Source: Tetracentron sinense (Eukaryota > Streptophyta > Magnoliopsida > Trochodendrales > Trochodendraceae). From it: a stretch of DNA of 64,000 bases. Numbering within the stretch: position 1 is the stretch's first letter; every line of letters begins with the position of its first letter. Below the pieces are notes generated by a model. That model was not told the origin of the DNA. It saw only the letters and a list, made by a program, of their open reading frames with translations, and ran no database searches. The stretch lies in assembly GCA_015143295.1 (NCBI GenBank), contig CM026554.1:32625531-32689530 (forward strand), in the 5' to 3' direction. Below are positions 10,363 to 22,535 of this stretch, piece after piece. Both the position numbers and the translations under genes were made by a program.

Positions 10363-11858
10363 CTAAAATCTTTTTAAATTAGCATTTACCTCTGGAGACG
10401 CATGTGGTGCTGGAGTACCCTGACCTGCAACCTGTTGTGAAAAAATTGAATAAATAAATGAATTAATATCTAAATTTAAAAAATAATTATTTAATGCTTG
10501 TTAGTATATATACCTGCTGCCCCTGTAAGAACTGGTTGAACGTCCGTTGCATTTCATTGAGCTGAGTTTGTTGGGCCTCCACCTGAGATTTCATCGCCTC
10601 AAGTTCATCCCTTAGCATCCGAGTCTCGCCAGATGAGGAGCCCATAGCACCGGAATGGCTCGAAGATGACCCCCATAACTTGGTGGGAGTCGGGCCCAAT
10701 CCACATCCACGGATGCGTCCATCTCTCTCAGGCCCCATGACCTGAGAGAGAACATCATTTCGGCCCGTGCTATCTTCTTGCGAGCCAACCGGTAATTGGC
10801 TAAGGAGATCCTTCAACTTGTTCTGCAAACATTTTGAAATAATTACTATCTCGAATTTCAATTAAAGTGTTATATGATATAATGAATATTTAAATTACTT
10901 ACAATCGTTTCTCCTGCTTGAGAGTTGACTGGCAATCCATCCTTCTTAGTGTGGGTCTTTATCCAGACCTCAGCACGGCCCGGAGCTATCCCTGATGGAC
11001 TCGCCAATCGCTATGGTAGTGACAATAGTAGAACAACAAATTTTTAACCCATTTGCATCAAATTGTGATATAAATTATTAGAATGAAACCGCATACCTCC
11101 TCCTCTCTGACTCTGGCGAAGCTCTTTGAGCCCGCTGTATGAGGAATTTCTTGGCACTCGCGACTCTTTTTGCCCACTGCCTTCCGTTTCTACAATATTA
11201 CATTTATAAATCATATGAGATAAGGGATAATTGAAAATTGTATAAACATAATTAACATTCAAATAAAATATACCTGGGCCTCATCGGTGTACAAGTAGTC
11301 GACGTACGTATGCCATTGCTCCAGAGGAATATCGGAGGGGCACCGCTCATAGTTGACAGCAGGAGGGGCGTCCAAATCAAAATGTTTTCTCCCCATTGCG
11401 GATCTATTGTCCTTCCATTTCTTACCCAAAGACTTCAAAACAAAGTCCTCTGCGATAGGGGGGAAATCGAACCTCTCCTGCAAAAACGTTGTTAAATTAA
11501 TCATATATCAACTAGGAACATAAGTATGTTTTAATAATAAATGATCTATTTATTTTGTTCTCACCCGTGCCACTTCCAACCCACGAGTTTTATCGGCATC
11601 ACTCATCGCATGCCAATTCCGGACATCGATATGAAGTAAGTGGGCATCTCGTGCAATATTGCCCAAATACCCAGCCAAAAGTTGTGCATTCTCACCCACA
11701 GGCTGTGCCTTTTCATTTCATTTCACCTTTTTTCTCTCCCCTGCAGGCATCTTATGTATTGCAATGCATTTTGCTTTACCGCGTACCTTCCTCGTGGCCG
11801 CGGTAGCAAGTGTGGAGGAGCTACCCGAATGAGAAGGTGGTGTGTCTGTAGGATCCAT
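10363..11858 (-). pseudogene. CACTA second gene, Transposase_24 / TNPA-like, one in-frame stop
   Basis: Six exons can be placed with GT-AG signals, all introns in phase 0: 11565-11858, 11274-11477, 11097-11189, 10903-11010, 10514-10822 and 10390-10431 (possibly reading on to a TAG at 10363). The protein has an N-terminal low-complexity part, the block NEKAQPVGENAQLLAGYLG, then RFDFPP...KKWKDNR, then a PHTAGSKSFARVREEE motif typical of plant Ptta/En/Spm transposases (Transposase_24). A Gln/Met-rich coiled-coil-like C-terminus follows (exon 10514-10822). Such proteins are thought to bind the subterminal repeats. A TGA at 11718-11720 within exon 1, just before NEKAQPVG, interrupts the frame. The gene lies downstream of the TNP2 gene on the same strand. 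Confidence 0.8.
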
Positions 11859-12469
11859 CTGCAAAATATTAATATTAGCTTCTGATAGAAATAAACAATG
11901 AAAAGGAATATAAAGTACAAAGACATGAGATCTAACTAGCATATATCATCACCTGCTGAATATAAAGAAGGTATAGGTAGTGAACTACAAGAGATTTAAG
12001 GATTATCCTCAAGAAACAACATAATGTTGTAATTTCCATTTTGTTTTCAGCAATTCCTCATTTGAAGTTGCTTTCTAGTTTCTTCCTTTCATTTCCATCT
12101 CTTCCCCTTTCAATAAAATCTTCTCATTAACTATCTTGACAAGCAATTTATAAATGCAGACGCCCAAAACCCACCTAAAGTTTATACTAGGTAAAATAAA
12201 GCAGATATTACATAATATCAGGGCTCTAAAAGGATCCCTTAATGCTATGTTTGGTTGATGAGAAAATAGGTGAAAACATAGATGAGGTAGCATATCTGTG
12301 TCATGCATGCTTTCCAAGGTTTCAATAAAAACGCATTAGAGATGCACAACTTTCCAAGAAAACATGAGCAACAAAAGGAATGAATGTTACCAATATAGAA
12401 CATGAACATAAAAAGGGCACCGAAGACACATTTAAACAAACAAAATCTTATGCATCGCATACCTCATCA

Positions 12470-13251
12470 TTATGTTTCATCGCTATATATTGATTCAACA
12501 TCATCGGCATCACTAGATTCGAAAGAAGGAGCCTGTTGTTGTAACACTTGGGGAGGAGCATCAACAGTTGCTCCAGTAATTCCTAATCTCACCTAACCGA
12601 CACCTCTGTCATCATCATGTTCAGTGTCATCTAATTGTTGGTCGTTGAAGGGCTCGTTCTCCCTGAATGTATTATCGTCCAGAACAGATTCTTCATTCAT
12701 GTCGAAGAAGTCTCTTGGTTTAGTCTTGATGACAACATGCCAATCTTCTTCCGTTGGATCTTGGACGTAAAATACCTGCTCTGCTTGAGATGCCAACACA
12801 TAGGGTTCGCTCGACACCAAGTGTGCCGGAACCAAGCGTGTGAAGTTCACAAGCTTAAACCCAAATGCATCGGTCTTTATTCCGCTACCCCGTGACTTCA
12901 CATCGACCCAATCGCACTTAAACAATACAAATTTAAAGCTTTCAGAATACGTTAATTCGACTACGTCAGTTAAGCGACCGTAGTAGGTGATCTCTGTGAC
13001 CTTGGGGGTTCTGTCCTTAGAAGTTGAATAGCTTGTAGTCGTTGCTTTGACCGCAACACCACTATTCTGACTTTTGCGTCCTCGCTCTCTATCCTTAGTA
13101 CAAAACCGATATCCATTTATGACGTAGCCCTTAAACTTTTTTGTGACTTTACGTGGACCATATGCAAGACATGTAATCTCATCAGAAACTGGATGACCTG
13201 AATCTTGTAACCTTTGAACCTATTTCAAGACCAAATAAGATTAATAAATAA

Positions 13252-13301
<50 letters not shown>

Positions 13302-16229
13302 AAACATAACTAATGTGTTATGCAGAATTCACAAGTTAAGACTTATATAGCCCTTAAACCACTCAACAAACTCAGTGGTGTGCTTTTTTTGGATTTCGTG
13401 GGGGGTCATTCTAGGTCTTTGATTTGTCATTTTAATTAGATTCATGTGCTGCCTGCAAAGAATATCATTTTCCAATCATTGTAAGTAAAAAAAATAAAAA
13501 TAAATAAGTAACGAACAACATATATGAAGATTGTGCTCTTACTCTATATATTTTGGGACTTTATCGCAGTTAATCAACACATAACGATGTGCCTGTTGCC
13601 ATTCCAAGTCACTTAAGATATATGGCTCTGCACTACCTATTACACTTTCATCGTCATTCCTCATCGGCCTGTTTAATCTCGATTCCATATTATTTAGATA
13701 CCTGGAGCAGAATTTCATGCATTCTTCTGCCAAGTACCCTTCTGCAATGGAACCCTCTGGTCGGGCTCGATTGCGCACATAAGACTTCAGTGTATATAAG
13801 TACCTATATGAATTAAATTTTGTTAAGATAAGAGAAATTCTCGATAACAAGAAATTTGAACACTACTATAAAATTATAATTGAAGGCATACCTTTCGATA
13901 GGATACATCCACCGGTATTGTACAGGTCCACCTAGTCTTGCCTCTGCAGCCAGGTGTATAGGCAAGTGCACCATAATATCAAAGAAAGTCGGTGGGAAAC
14001 TTTTCTCTAAATAACAAAGTGTAAGTGCAATTTTCTCCTCTAACCGTCTCAAATCCTCCACTTGACAGACTTTTGAACATATACCAAGAAAGAAGTTGCT
14101 CAATTCAATTAAGACTGAAGTTACATTATTCGGCAATGTTTTCCTCACAGCCAGTGGTAGGAATTGTTGCATTATAACATGAGAGTCGTGACTCTTTGGT
14201 CCATAAAATTTACGCTCTTTGATATTGACATGTCTTGCAATATTTGACGAGTAACTATCTGGAACCTTCACACTCTTCAAAACTTTGCAAAACAACTCTT
14301 TCTCATTCTTGTCCATCGAAAAGCATGCAGGGGGCAGATAAACTTTGCTTCTTCCAGGCAGCAACTGAGGGTGAAGTGCATGCCGAATTCCCATTTCAAC
14401 CAAGTCGTTACGTGCTTTTAAACCATCCTTAGATTTTCCTTCCAAACCCAACAAAGTCCCAATCACATTGTCGCATACATTTTTCTCAATATGCATTACA
14501 TCAAGGTTGTGCCTCAACAGATTGTGCTCCCAGTATGGCAACTCGAAGAATATACTCTTCTTCTTCCAATTATACGGCATATCCTCATGGCCCGTTTGCC
14601 TTCGTCCTGTTTGCCCAGTCTACTTACCAAGGGAGAAAGGAATACCCTCCAACTGGCACAACACATCAGACCCAGAGATTGGAGTTGGAGCACATCTGAA
14701 CTCTGTAGTGCCATCGAAAGAGTTTCTATTCCTCTGAAACTTGTGATCCGGCTTTAAGAAACGACGGTGCCCCATGTAACATTGCTTCTTGCTCTTAGAC
14801 AAGTGTCGGCTACAAGTGTCCTTATGGCATGAAGGGCATGCCAACTTTCCTTTCGTGCTCCAACTTGACAACATGGCATACCCTGGGAAGTCACTAATGG
14901 TCCAGAGCAATGCCGCACGCATTACAAATGTCTCCTTCTTTGACGCATCATAAGTTGTCAACCCATTCTCCCACAAGTCCTTCAACTCCTCAACTAGAGG
15001 CCTCATGTAAACATCAATTGCATTTCCTGGCCCAGAGGGACCGGGAATAAGCAAGGATAGAATGAAGTTCGGCTGCTTCATACACATCCACGGTGGCAAG
15101 TTATAGGGAATAAGAACCACGGGCCATGTCCTATGAGCAATACTCATCGTCCTAAATGGATTGAAGCCATCACTCGCCAACCCAAGCCTGACATTGCGAG
15201 CATCTGAAGCGAACAAAGGATACTTTTTATCCAAATTTTCCCAAGCCGGTGAGTCTGCAGGATGCCTTAACATCCCATCCTTAGTTCGATCCTCATCATG
15301 CCATCTCATTTCAGTAGCAGTCTTGGATGACATGAACAACCTTTATAACCTGGGTTTTAATGGGAAGTGACGCAAAATCTTTGCCGGAGTTTTCTTCTTG
15401 CGTTCCGCTTGATCATCTCCTGCCTTCCATCTTAATTCACCACACATGTCACATGTTTGCTTCTTTGCAGACTCTTTCCAGTAAAGCATGCAATCATTAG
15501 GACAGACATCAATTTTATCATAGTTAAGCCCCAAATCTGACATCACCTTTTTTGTCTGAAAGTAAGTATCTGGTAGTGTTGAACTCTCAGGGAGTACTTC
15601 CCTCAATAACTCAAGCAACATAGTGAATGACTTATTGCTCCATCAACTAAGACACTTAATGTGATATAATCTTACGATAAAAGACAACTTGGTGTGTTTC
15701 GTACATGCTGGATACAAAGGCTGTCCCGCATCCCTTATCAATTGGAAAAATCTATCAGACTCAGGATTGGAATCCCGACTACTAGTAGCCTCATCTTGGT
15801 TTGGAACCCCGAACACATCGTGCACCATATCTTCCATCTCATTAGCTCTGTCTTGCACATAAGGATTTTGAGAAACTTGGACAGCGGGTGTGTGTTGCAA
15901 TATGTCTTCCCCGTGATAAAACCAGATTTTATAATTCAAGTCGAATCCATTACATATCATATGGTCGAAAGCTGTAAGTCTATCTTGGTAAACCACATTG
16001 TTGCATTTGGGACACAGACACTTTATACTGCCATTGTTATTAGTCGCTCCACGAGCTAATGCAAATTGTATAAACTGCTTTACCCCTTCTATATATTCCT
16101 TTGACATCCTATGTAATACAACAATTGCATTCACAATTGCTTAGATACTAACAATACATAATTAATTTGATACTTCATAAAAACTTATAGATAAAAGTAC
16201 CTTGACATTCCAATCCAACTCTTATCCAT
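12470..16229 (-). pseudogene. CACTA TNP2-type transposase, three in-frame stops
   Basis: Exons seen: 16201-16229 (MDKSWIGMSR), 14628-16108, 13892-14606, 13543-13803, an exon starting at 13452 whose end is unresolved, and 12470-13219. In order the protein has a transposase-associated domain (FIQFALARG, CPKC), the Transposase_21 core (DGFNPF, PPWMCMK, IPGPSGPGNAIDVY, ACPSCHKDTC), DUF4218 (HNLDVMHIEKNVCDN, FPPTFFDIMVHL) and DUF4216 (CDWVDV, VFYVQDP). Stops interrupt it at 15643-15645 (just before WSNKSF), 15343-15345 (just after FPLKPRL) and 12593-12595. There are no frameshifts, so decay is by point mutation. The third stop could be the natural end, but the frame stays open to a TAA at 12470. 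The intron near 13255-13300 holds a (TA)n tract. TNP2 cleaves the element ends in En/Spm. Confidence 0.88.
13255..13300. repeat. (TA)n microsatellite in a transposase intron
   Basis: About 20 TA units, preceded by AAAT repeats, within the intron between the last two exons of the TNP2-type gene. Confidence 0.95.
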
Positions 16230-19200
16230 GAGTTATAAGATTAGATTTATAAGTCCGTCTTCGTTTGTTATTCTGAGAAATAACAAAAGTTTATCACGTC
16301 AGTAAGTTTTAATAAAACATGTGTCAACTAACTTGACCATCTACACAATCATATATATGCATGCATGCTTCCTATCATCATCAACTCCTCTTCTAATGGG
16401 TGGGGTGTTCCTATCCCATTCAGGAATGCATAATCCCCAGAAGTCAATAGCTCAAGTGTTTTGTTCCATTTCAAGGAAATTTCGGCAGCATTTCTCTATG
16501 ATTCTCCAAGTACACGACTTAGACTAGGGGCAAGCATGCATGCCACATTGTCTAAGTATGTACCCAGAGAACAAGAGAAACGACTGACAAAATTTTTCTC
16601 AATTTGGACCAACCATGAGCAACTGACTACACTGGAGATTATGCATTCCCAAACTGTCCAACCGGATAATTCAAGAATCATATACAGACAAATACATTTT
16701 ATCACAAACAAGACCGAAAAGTTGTTAACCAGCATTTAGCCCCGCAAGAGAACTAAACGTCATAGTTTACAACTAATCCGTCCAAATAGGTGATACAAGA
16801 AATGCACTTGTCACACAATGATTCTTGAACGGCAGATCTAAGGTTTAATGCATGCATGAGTATGAACTTAAGCCAACACAGTCAATACTTAGTAAATAAA
16901 CACTTTTAATTAGCAGTTTAAACATTTAACATAGACCACAAGGTAGAAGTTATACGACGACTAATACTCGCAACTATTTAGTACCTACATGAATTCATAT
17001 TTAGTAATTGATAATGCACTAAATAGGCAATCTGTAAATTATACATTCCTAATTGACAAAGATTCACATAACTATTTAGTAACTCGAACAATTTTTATTT
17101 TTTAAGAAAACAAAGATTCACACAAACCAACTGGAAACCCTAGGGGTGGGTGAACCTTACCCACGGTTAAGGGGTGTCAAAGGAGACATGTGGCAACCTC
17201 TAGCGGTGATAACCGGATTTGCCAAATCCGGTTATTACCGTAGAGGATTTGACTCCAAAAGAATACCGAGTAATAGTGGAGACTTAGACAGTCCATGTTG
17301 CATTTCTCATTTCGCAAGTTATTTTCATTGGGTAATGTATGTATTAGGTAGGAGTCTTTGTAGGTGTATCGGTATTGCAAAGATGGCCAGGTTTAGGTGA
17401 TCATTTAGCTGTCCTAGCTAACGTGCACCAATAGTTGTGTCTCCCCTCTTCCCTCTTTCATATCTACGCCTTTAAACGCGGGTATCGCTACATCTTTCAA
17501 ATTGCTTCAGTACTTGAAGCATGGAAGGCTTTGGAGGAAACAATGCTATAATGGAAGTAATTCTATTTAAAATAAAAACATAAAGAAGGCTATTAGAGCA
17601 AAAGCTCTGAACTAGCAACACAAAGCAATACAGGGTTGGTTCAAAAGAGGGAAGAGCTAGCCTGTTTTGAGCAGAAATATAGGAGAGTATATCATTGGTG
17701 TACTTGGAAAGACGTTGAATTTAGGTGTGTTTGTGTGAGATTTTCTGCTTGAATTTAGGTCTATCCCATATCACTAAATCCGGCCTTTACTAATTTTGCA
17801 ACTTGGAATTCTTTTTTTCAGTTTGATCTTTGTCTTGATACGAATCTCAATTCATTTTTTTGTTTTTGAATTGAAATTTAGGAATACCCTGATTCATTTC
17901 TGCTTAAAAACTCTCATCACACCTTTCTGTGGAAATATTGAGGAACATGTATTGAGAAATTGGTATTGAGAAATTGTTGAAATCAACGCAGTCGAGAGCA
18001 CAAAGTATGTTTCTAAATATCACCTTAACATGAGCAAATAAAAGAGAAAAATAGAAACCTAGTTATTTAGCTGAAATTTAGAATCATGCTCTCAACAATA
18101 ATTCCCTATTCAACAAAAATCACAATCAATGGTAATCACCAAGACTAGTATTTATATCATCTATAGTCTATTCAGTAAACGCCCAAAATCATATCTTTGG
18201 TTAATCTCGCCATAACTGAGATCCTCCACAGAGACAAGTAGGTGTTTTATTTTAAGGATCCATATTCCATATTTAAGTGGGAAAAGAGAAAAAATCCAAA
18301 CACCGAGCCCTTACTACTCCGAACTTAAACAAATAACAGATAAACCCTAACTGAGACATCTAACAGTTAGGGCACCATTAACAAGATCAAAATAAGACCT
18401 ACAATACATTTTAAAAACTCAGCTAAAAGCAGACCAAAATCAGATTTCCAGCACAAAAAGCAAAAAATGAGATTTTCAGCTTGTTCAGGTTACCTACTGC
18501 GCAAAACCTATAGAGATTTGCAGAGAAGAAGATTAAAAAAATTGAAAAACCCCTTTTTGTTGTCATCGAGATTGAAGATGGAAAATGAAGAAATGGAAAA
18601 TGATGGATCATAAGATTTTCATTCCTCAGAAAACGTAAATTAATCGAATTAGTAAAAACCGAAAAAATCAACCTTGAATATAAATCGAACAATCACGATA
18701 CTGATCTATTCATTTTTTTTTCTATCAGTAGTAATGATCCATATCAAAATACAGAATAGCATAATTGCGGAACAAATTTAGTAATACAAACCCAAACCCT
18801 AAGAAAAACCAGATTTCAGCCCTTTTCCGAAGCAAATCGACCGAATCAGGCTATAAATCTCAAAGCTTAGCCGTAGAAACAGCAAAACAAATCAGATCTA
18901 AACGATATGCACATCTAAGGTTTGAAAAACCTTAAGAAGTGCTACCAATTCGAGATCAGAAGGAAAAATGAAAAAAATCATGAATCACAAAAGGGGGGCT
19001 CTGTCATCTTAGCAGACCGCTGTGACAAGCAACATTTGGTGAATACTATATATTTTGAATTTGCAGATAAAATACCACCCAACAGATTCCCATTGACACA
19101 TGAAATGAAGTAAAAATGCCTATTTGGGTAGACGAACATGCAGATATAAAGCATGTTACGTCCCTTCGTGCCAGAAATTCGATATCCAGTGCATTAAGTT

Positions 19201-20249
19201 CTTTCCCATTCATAGTTGAATAATAATTACTTCCGAGAACAGTGTAGACTATAGCTAGAAAAAAATGATTTTTTTTTCTTTTGTGCCCAATCACAGAGTA
19301 TACCTCACACAATTTCTTCCATCAGACAAGCACTGCAAATATATCATTCCATCGGAAGATAAAACCCTAAAAATCATCCAAAACCCAAAATAGGAAGAAA
19401 AAAAAAACCTTATTTTTACAATATCTAGTTATTATTACAAGAACATCGTTGCTCAAACCCTAGAAATCATCAAAAGCTCCACATTTGAGAATCCAACACC
19501 ATGTGAAGAAACGAGAACAATGTAACAAACAGCTAAGAAAGCTTACCTGGAGAGAGATACTCGGGGTTGAAAAGCTCGATAATGGCGGATTTGGGAATTC
19601 AGAATCAGATCTATACAGATCGACTGGTACGCATGTTTTCGTTTTCGCGCCTTGGATTTCACAGATCGTCTATGAAATTTGCAGAGAAATGGGGAAGAAG
19701 AGATTTTTTTTATTTTTTTTGACGATTCGAGCCAATCGGTTTTCGATGATTCGAGCGAGCAGATCTCAAGGAGCTGTCCTCCCCAAATTGATTCCCAATT
19801 CCGTCCAAATAAGAAGACCTTTTTAATTACCAAAAAACAAAAATTATGGGTCAGGCGTGCATTCATCTTGTGCTACATAGGGATAAAAACGGTGATAAAA
19901 AGAGGGGGGAGAAACTAGGAGAAGTCATAAAACAGGGGAGAAACTAGAAGAAGATTAAAAAAAATACCTCAGTTCCGGCGATGTTGGACGGTCGGAGATG
20001 AATGGCGGAGATAACAACCAAAACCCTTTGTTTTTTTTTTTTTTTTTTTTTTTTCTGAAAACTAAAGGAGCCGAAGGCGGAGCATGGCCGGAGAAGGTGA
20101 CCGGAGCTTGGAGCACGGAGCAGGGGAGCCGGAGAAGGTGGCCGGAGCTTGGAGCACGGAGCAGGGGAGCCGAAGCAGAGAGGAAGGGAAAAAATGGAGG
20201 GAAAGAGACGAGGGAAAGGCTCGGGACCTAAAACCCCAAATACGAGGCT
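16230..20249. other. CACTA 5' non-coding region (right side)
   Basis: Upstream of the TNP2 start. It is mostly AT-rich with no recognised protein. It contains a foldback at 17197-17246 (arms with ACCGGATTT / AAATCCGGT). A GC-rich stretch at about 20070-20220 holds a unit of about 40 bp containing CCGGAGCTTGGAGCACGGAG, present twice, next to a poly-T run at 20031-20054. This is where the promoter and leader of the transposase transcript would be expected. I cannot place a TATA box. From 17846 onward the sequence recurs at 25437. Confidence 0.5.
17146..17260. repeat. Foldback with a MITE-like flank shared with 48.6 kb
   Basis: GTTAAGGGGTGTCAAAGGAGACATGTGG and its flank here resemble 48593-48628 (GTTAAGGGGTCAAAAGGGACATGTGG). 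Immediately to the right, arms at about 17197-17220 and 17224-17246 pair almost completely around a 3-base loop. This may be a rearranged copy of the MITE at 48.54-48.94 kb. Confidence 0.5.
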
Positions 20250-20505
20250 TTTCACGGCGTTTTCTTAAAAACGCCATAAAAGGCCCTTTACTACCGCCTC
20301 GTTTGGGGATTTTCGGCAAGGCTTCCGCGGCATTTCTTTTAAAAATGCCGTCATAGATTCCCCAACAACGGCATTTTTTATAAAACGCCGTAAAAAAGTC
20401 TTCCCGACACCTCATCAGCGGCATTTATATAGAAACGCCGTGTTTTAATGCCTTTCGAAGCGTTTTTTTATTAAACGCCGTTAAAAAATTGCCACTAAAG
20501 CCCTA
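20250..20505. repeat. CACTA right subterminal hairpin array
   Basis: Inverted pairs of CGGCGTTT/AAACGCCG variants, about five pairs, end 13 bp from the CACTA terminus. They mirror the left array. The duplicate at about 27829-28084 differs at several bases clustered at 20300-20440. Confidence 0.85.
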
Positions 20506-20521
20506 TTTTTTTGTAGTGTTT

Positions 20522-20859
20522 TAATTCATCATTTAAGTTAACTATTCAAAATATTTAATACTAGATCTATTATTTACCTCACTTGATAGTCTCCCTACGA
20601 TCTATCGCTTGCGAATAAGGTTCTATCTTGATCTTCACGCCTCTTTTCTCTTTTTTCTGACCAAATCTTTGAACTCCTTCAGTTTCCCCATTTTTTATCT
20701 CTCAGAAACTCTCCATTTTCGCTCTTTTAGGTTTAGAATGCCTTAGAAACCCTCAACCCTTGTGTATAAAGAGTATTTATAACATTGGGAGCCTTAGGAA
20801 CTCAAAACACAAAAAAATAAGCAGCCCGTCGCCGAAACGGCATTTTGGACGATCAATCG
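20522..20859 (-). mobile_element. Long-LTR copy a, continuation right of the CACTA element
   Basis: It continues the LTR broken at 5858, with TTT shared at the target site. It contains a TATA-like GTTATAAATACTC on the - strand (20771-20783) and CT-rich leader-like sequence. It ends abruptly at the start of the next LTR at 20860. It is duplicated at 28101-28438. Confidence 0.55.
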
Positions 20860-21159
20860 TGTCGCGATCCAAAACCCACCCTAGGAGTTAGACTGAATCT
20901 TGGATGACTCATCATGACTTGCTTGACCAAAATAACCTGCAAAACACCTGGAGCATACACAGTAGAGGACAATAATAGTGGAAACATAATTACAAAGCAC
21001 AGTGAAAGTCTAAACAAAACCTCTATGTGTATATATACATGATCCAAGTTTTTATACAAAAGGAATGAAAGAAGGTGTGGACAGGTCTGTCAAAATACAT
21101 AAGTATAACTCTCTCAAGCTCACACCCACAACAAAATCACTCAGAATCTACCACCTAGT

Positions 21160-21310
21160 AGTAGCCCTCGACGGGAGGTTCCTCCACAGGTTGTACTCTT
21201 CTTCTACCCAAGGGCTAGGAGTAAAGATGTCACAAGGAACAGCCGCTCCACTATCACCTGCCCGACATAAGAAGTACGGCTGAGCATGGAATACTCAGCG
21301 AGTACCAAAT
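21160..21310 (-). other. LTR stem-loop and short acidic coding-like segment (copy b)
   Basis: Read on the - strand: stem GCTGAGTATTCCATGCTCAGC, then TTATGTCGGGCAGG, then codons giving CDIFTPSPWVEEEY. A one-base loss follows, after which the other frame reads PVEEPPVEGYY and a stop. The same segment, identical, lies at about 28739-28889 in copy B of the tandem duplication. Confidence 0.4.
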
Positions 21311-21574
21311 ACTAACCAACAGTCATAGCAAAACAATAGCAATATAGAAAGCAGGAAGCAGTTCATATAGTAACAGGAAAGTAAAGCAATTTATATTCAT
21401 GCTTGCATCACAGAAAAGCCGATAAAACCTCTTGAAATAGTCGTGCACTTGACTTGACTTAAAATACTCTTTTCATGCGTGAAAACCTTGTCACGTCTGT
21501 CTTGCTTGATCTTGTCGAGTGTGTCATGCGTGTTTGCTTGGAATTTAAACATGTTCATATGCTCGTGAGATGCA

Positions 21575-21685
21575 CTTGAGAGGGAAGGGAGACCCTTCTT
21601 TATGATATGCACTTGAGATGGAAGGGAGACCCTTCTTTATGATATGCACTTGATAGGGAAGGGAGACCCTTCTTTATGAATGCTT
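21575..21685. repeat. 39-bp minisatellite, 3 units
   Basis: GGAAGGGAGACCCTTCTTTATGATATGCACTTGAGA-type units are repeated three times in long-LTR copy b. They are repeated in the tandem copy at 29154-29264. A related four-unit block lies at 41150-41290. Confidence 0.85.
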
Positions 21686-22535
21686 GTCTTGTTCTTGTCA
21701 AAAGCGAGGCAAAACATGTCATAAGACATGTCCCACCTCTAAACCTCATTTTTGAAAATGCCGAGAAACCATGTCATGCTCGTGAGATCGTGTACATACT
21801 TGCATTTGGAATTAAATATGACATTTGGGGATTTCAACAACACATAACATATCAATAATTGAACGAGTAATAATTATGCAATTTAAGGAAAACGAGGAAT
21901 GACACTATCATATTCCCTAGTAATTTCGTAAGTGTTTAGGCATGCATTTCTTAATTTATAACTCATTTTATTCACCTTGGCATTTCATCAAACACGTAGT
22001 GTGTACATTATTCGTTAAACCTATCACATGATTTTCTAGGTGGGTTTATATTCACAACATCCACGTGTATTCATTACTGGTGCAATGCCCTCCCCATTTC
22101 CTTCATCACATCACATTTATATGGCATCCATCGTCTAACGTCCATCCTCACACCACATTCATCCACATCCCATTAGGTTCATACATTAGGAAACAATAAA
22201 GAAGAAGGGAAGAAAAAGGAGGATATGAACTAGGAGGGTAGCAAAAGGTACCGACCTTGAAAAGAATGAGGAAGAACCTTCCAATCATGCGTGGAGTCGC
22301 TGCCCTAGCTTTGAAGAACGTGTTCCTCACAAGTTTGAACCTTGGATTGAAGAATCCAAGCCTTGAGGATGATTGTGGGTTCTCAAAACCCAAGACTTTG
22401 CTCAAGAGGATGCCCTAGGTTAGAATTCCCTTTCCCTTCTTCTCACTCTCTCAAGATGCACGATTGAGGGTTTGTGAAACCCTCAACCCACGAACTTGGG
22501 TTTATATAGGAAAGGGGATGGTCAAAGTGAAAGTA

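Larger units (their letters stand above)
5859..20518 (-). mobile_element. CACTA (En/Spm) DNA transposon, 14.66 kb, transposase degenerate
   Basis: The left end reads CACTACAAAATTTAAG (5859) and the right end, reverse-complemented, reads CACTACAAAAAAATAGGG (20518). Both are the CACTA signature. A 3-bp target duplication TTT flanks it (5856-5858 and 20519-20521), as expected for this superfamily. Both ends carry subterminal arrays of ACGGCGTT/AACGCCGT repeats. Inside are a TNP2-type transposase gene and a Transposase_24-like gene, both on the - strand, so the right end is the 5' side. Captured host gene pieces occupy about 7.3-9.7 kb. The structure is intact, but both proteins contain in-frame stops, so the copy is probably non-autonomous. 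The right 2.67 kb recurs at 25437-28097. Confidence 0.9.
20860..22535 (-). mobile_element. Long-LTR family copy b (truncated by a copia insertion)
   Basis: It starts TGTCGCGATCCAAAACCCACC, matching the start of the solo LTR at 40391 (TGTAGCGACCCGAAACCCACC). It holds the stem-loop and acidic segment (21160-21310), a 39-bp minisatellite of three units (21575-21685) and a TATA motif CCTATATAAACCC on the - strand (22498-22510). At 22536 a copia LTR begins, preceded by AAGTA. The far end of this long LTR is not found beyond the copia element. Confidence 0.7.

Noticed and set aside
12593..12595. Taking this TAG as the normal end of the transposase
   Set aside because: The frame stays open for another 40 codons with similar acidic and Gln-rich text and ends in TAA at 12470, so the TAG is more likely a mutation. 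The point is not certain.
20031..20054. Poly-T tract as a retroposon tail
   Set aside because: No target duplication or body is attached; it lies in the CACTA 5' region and varies between the tandem copies.
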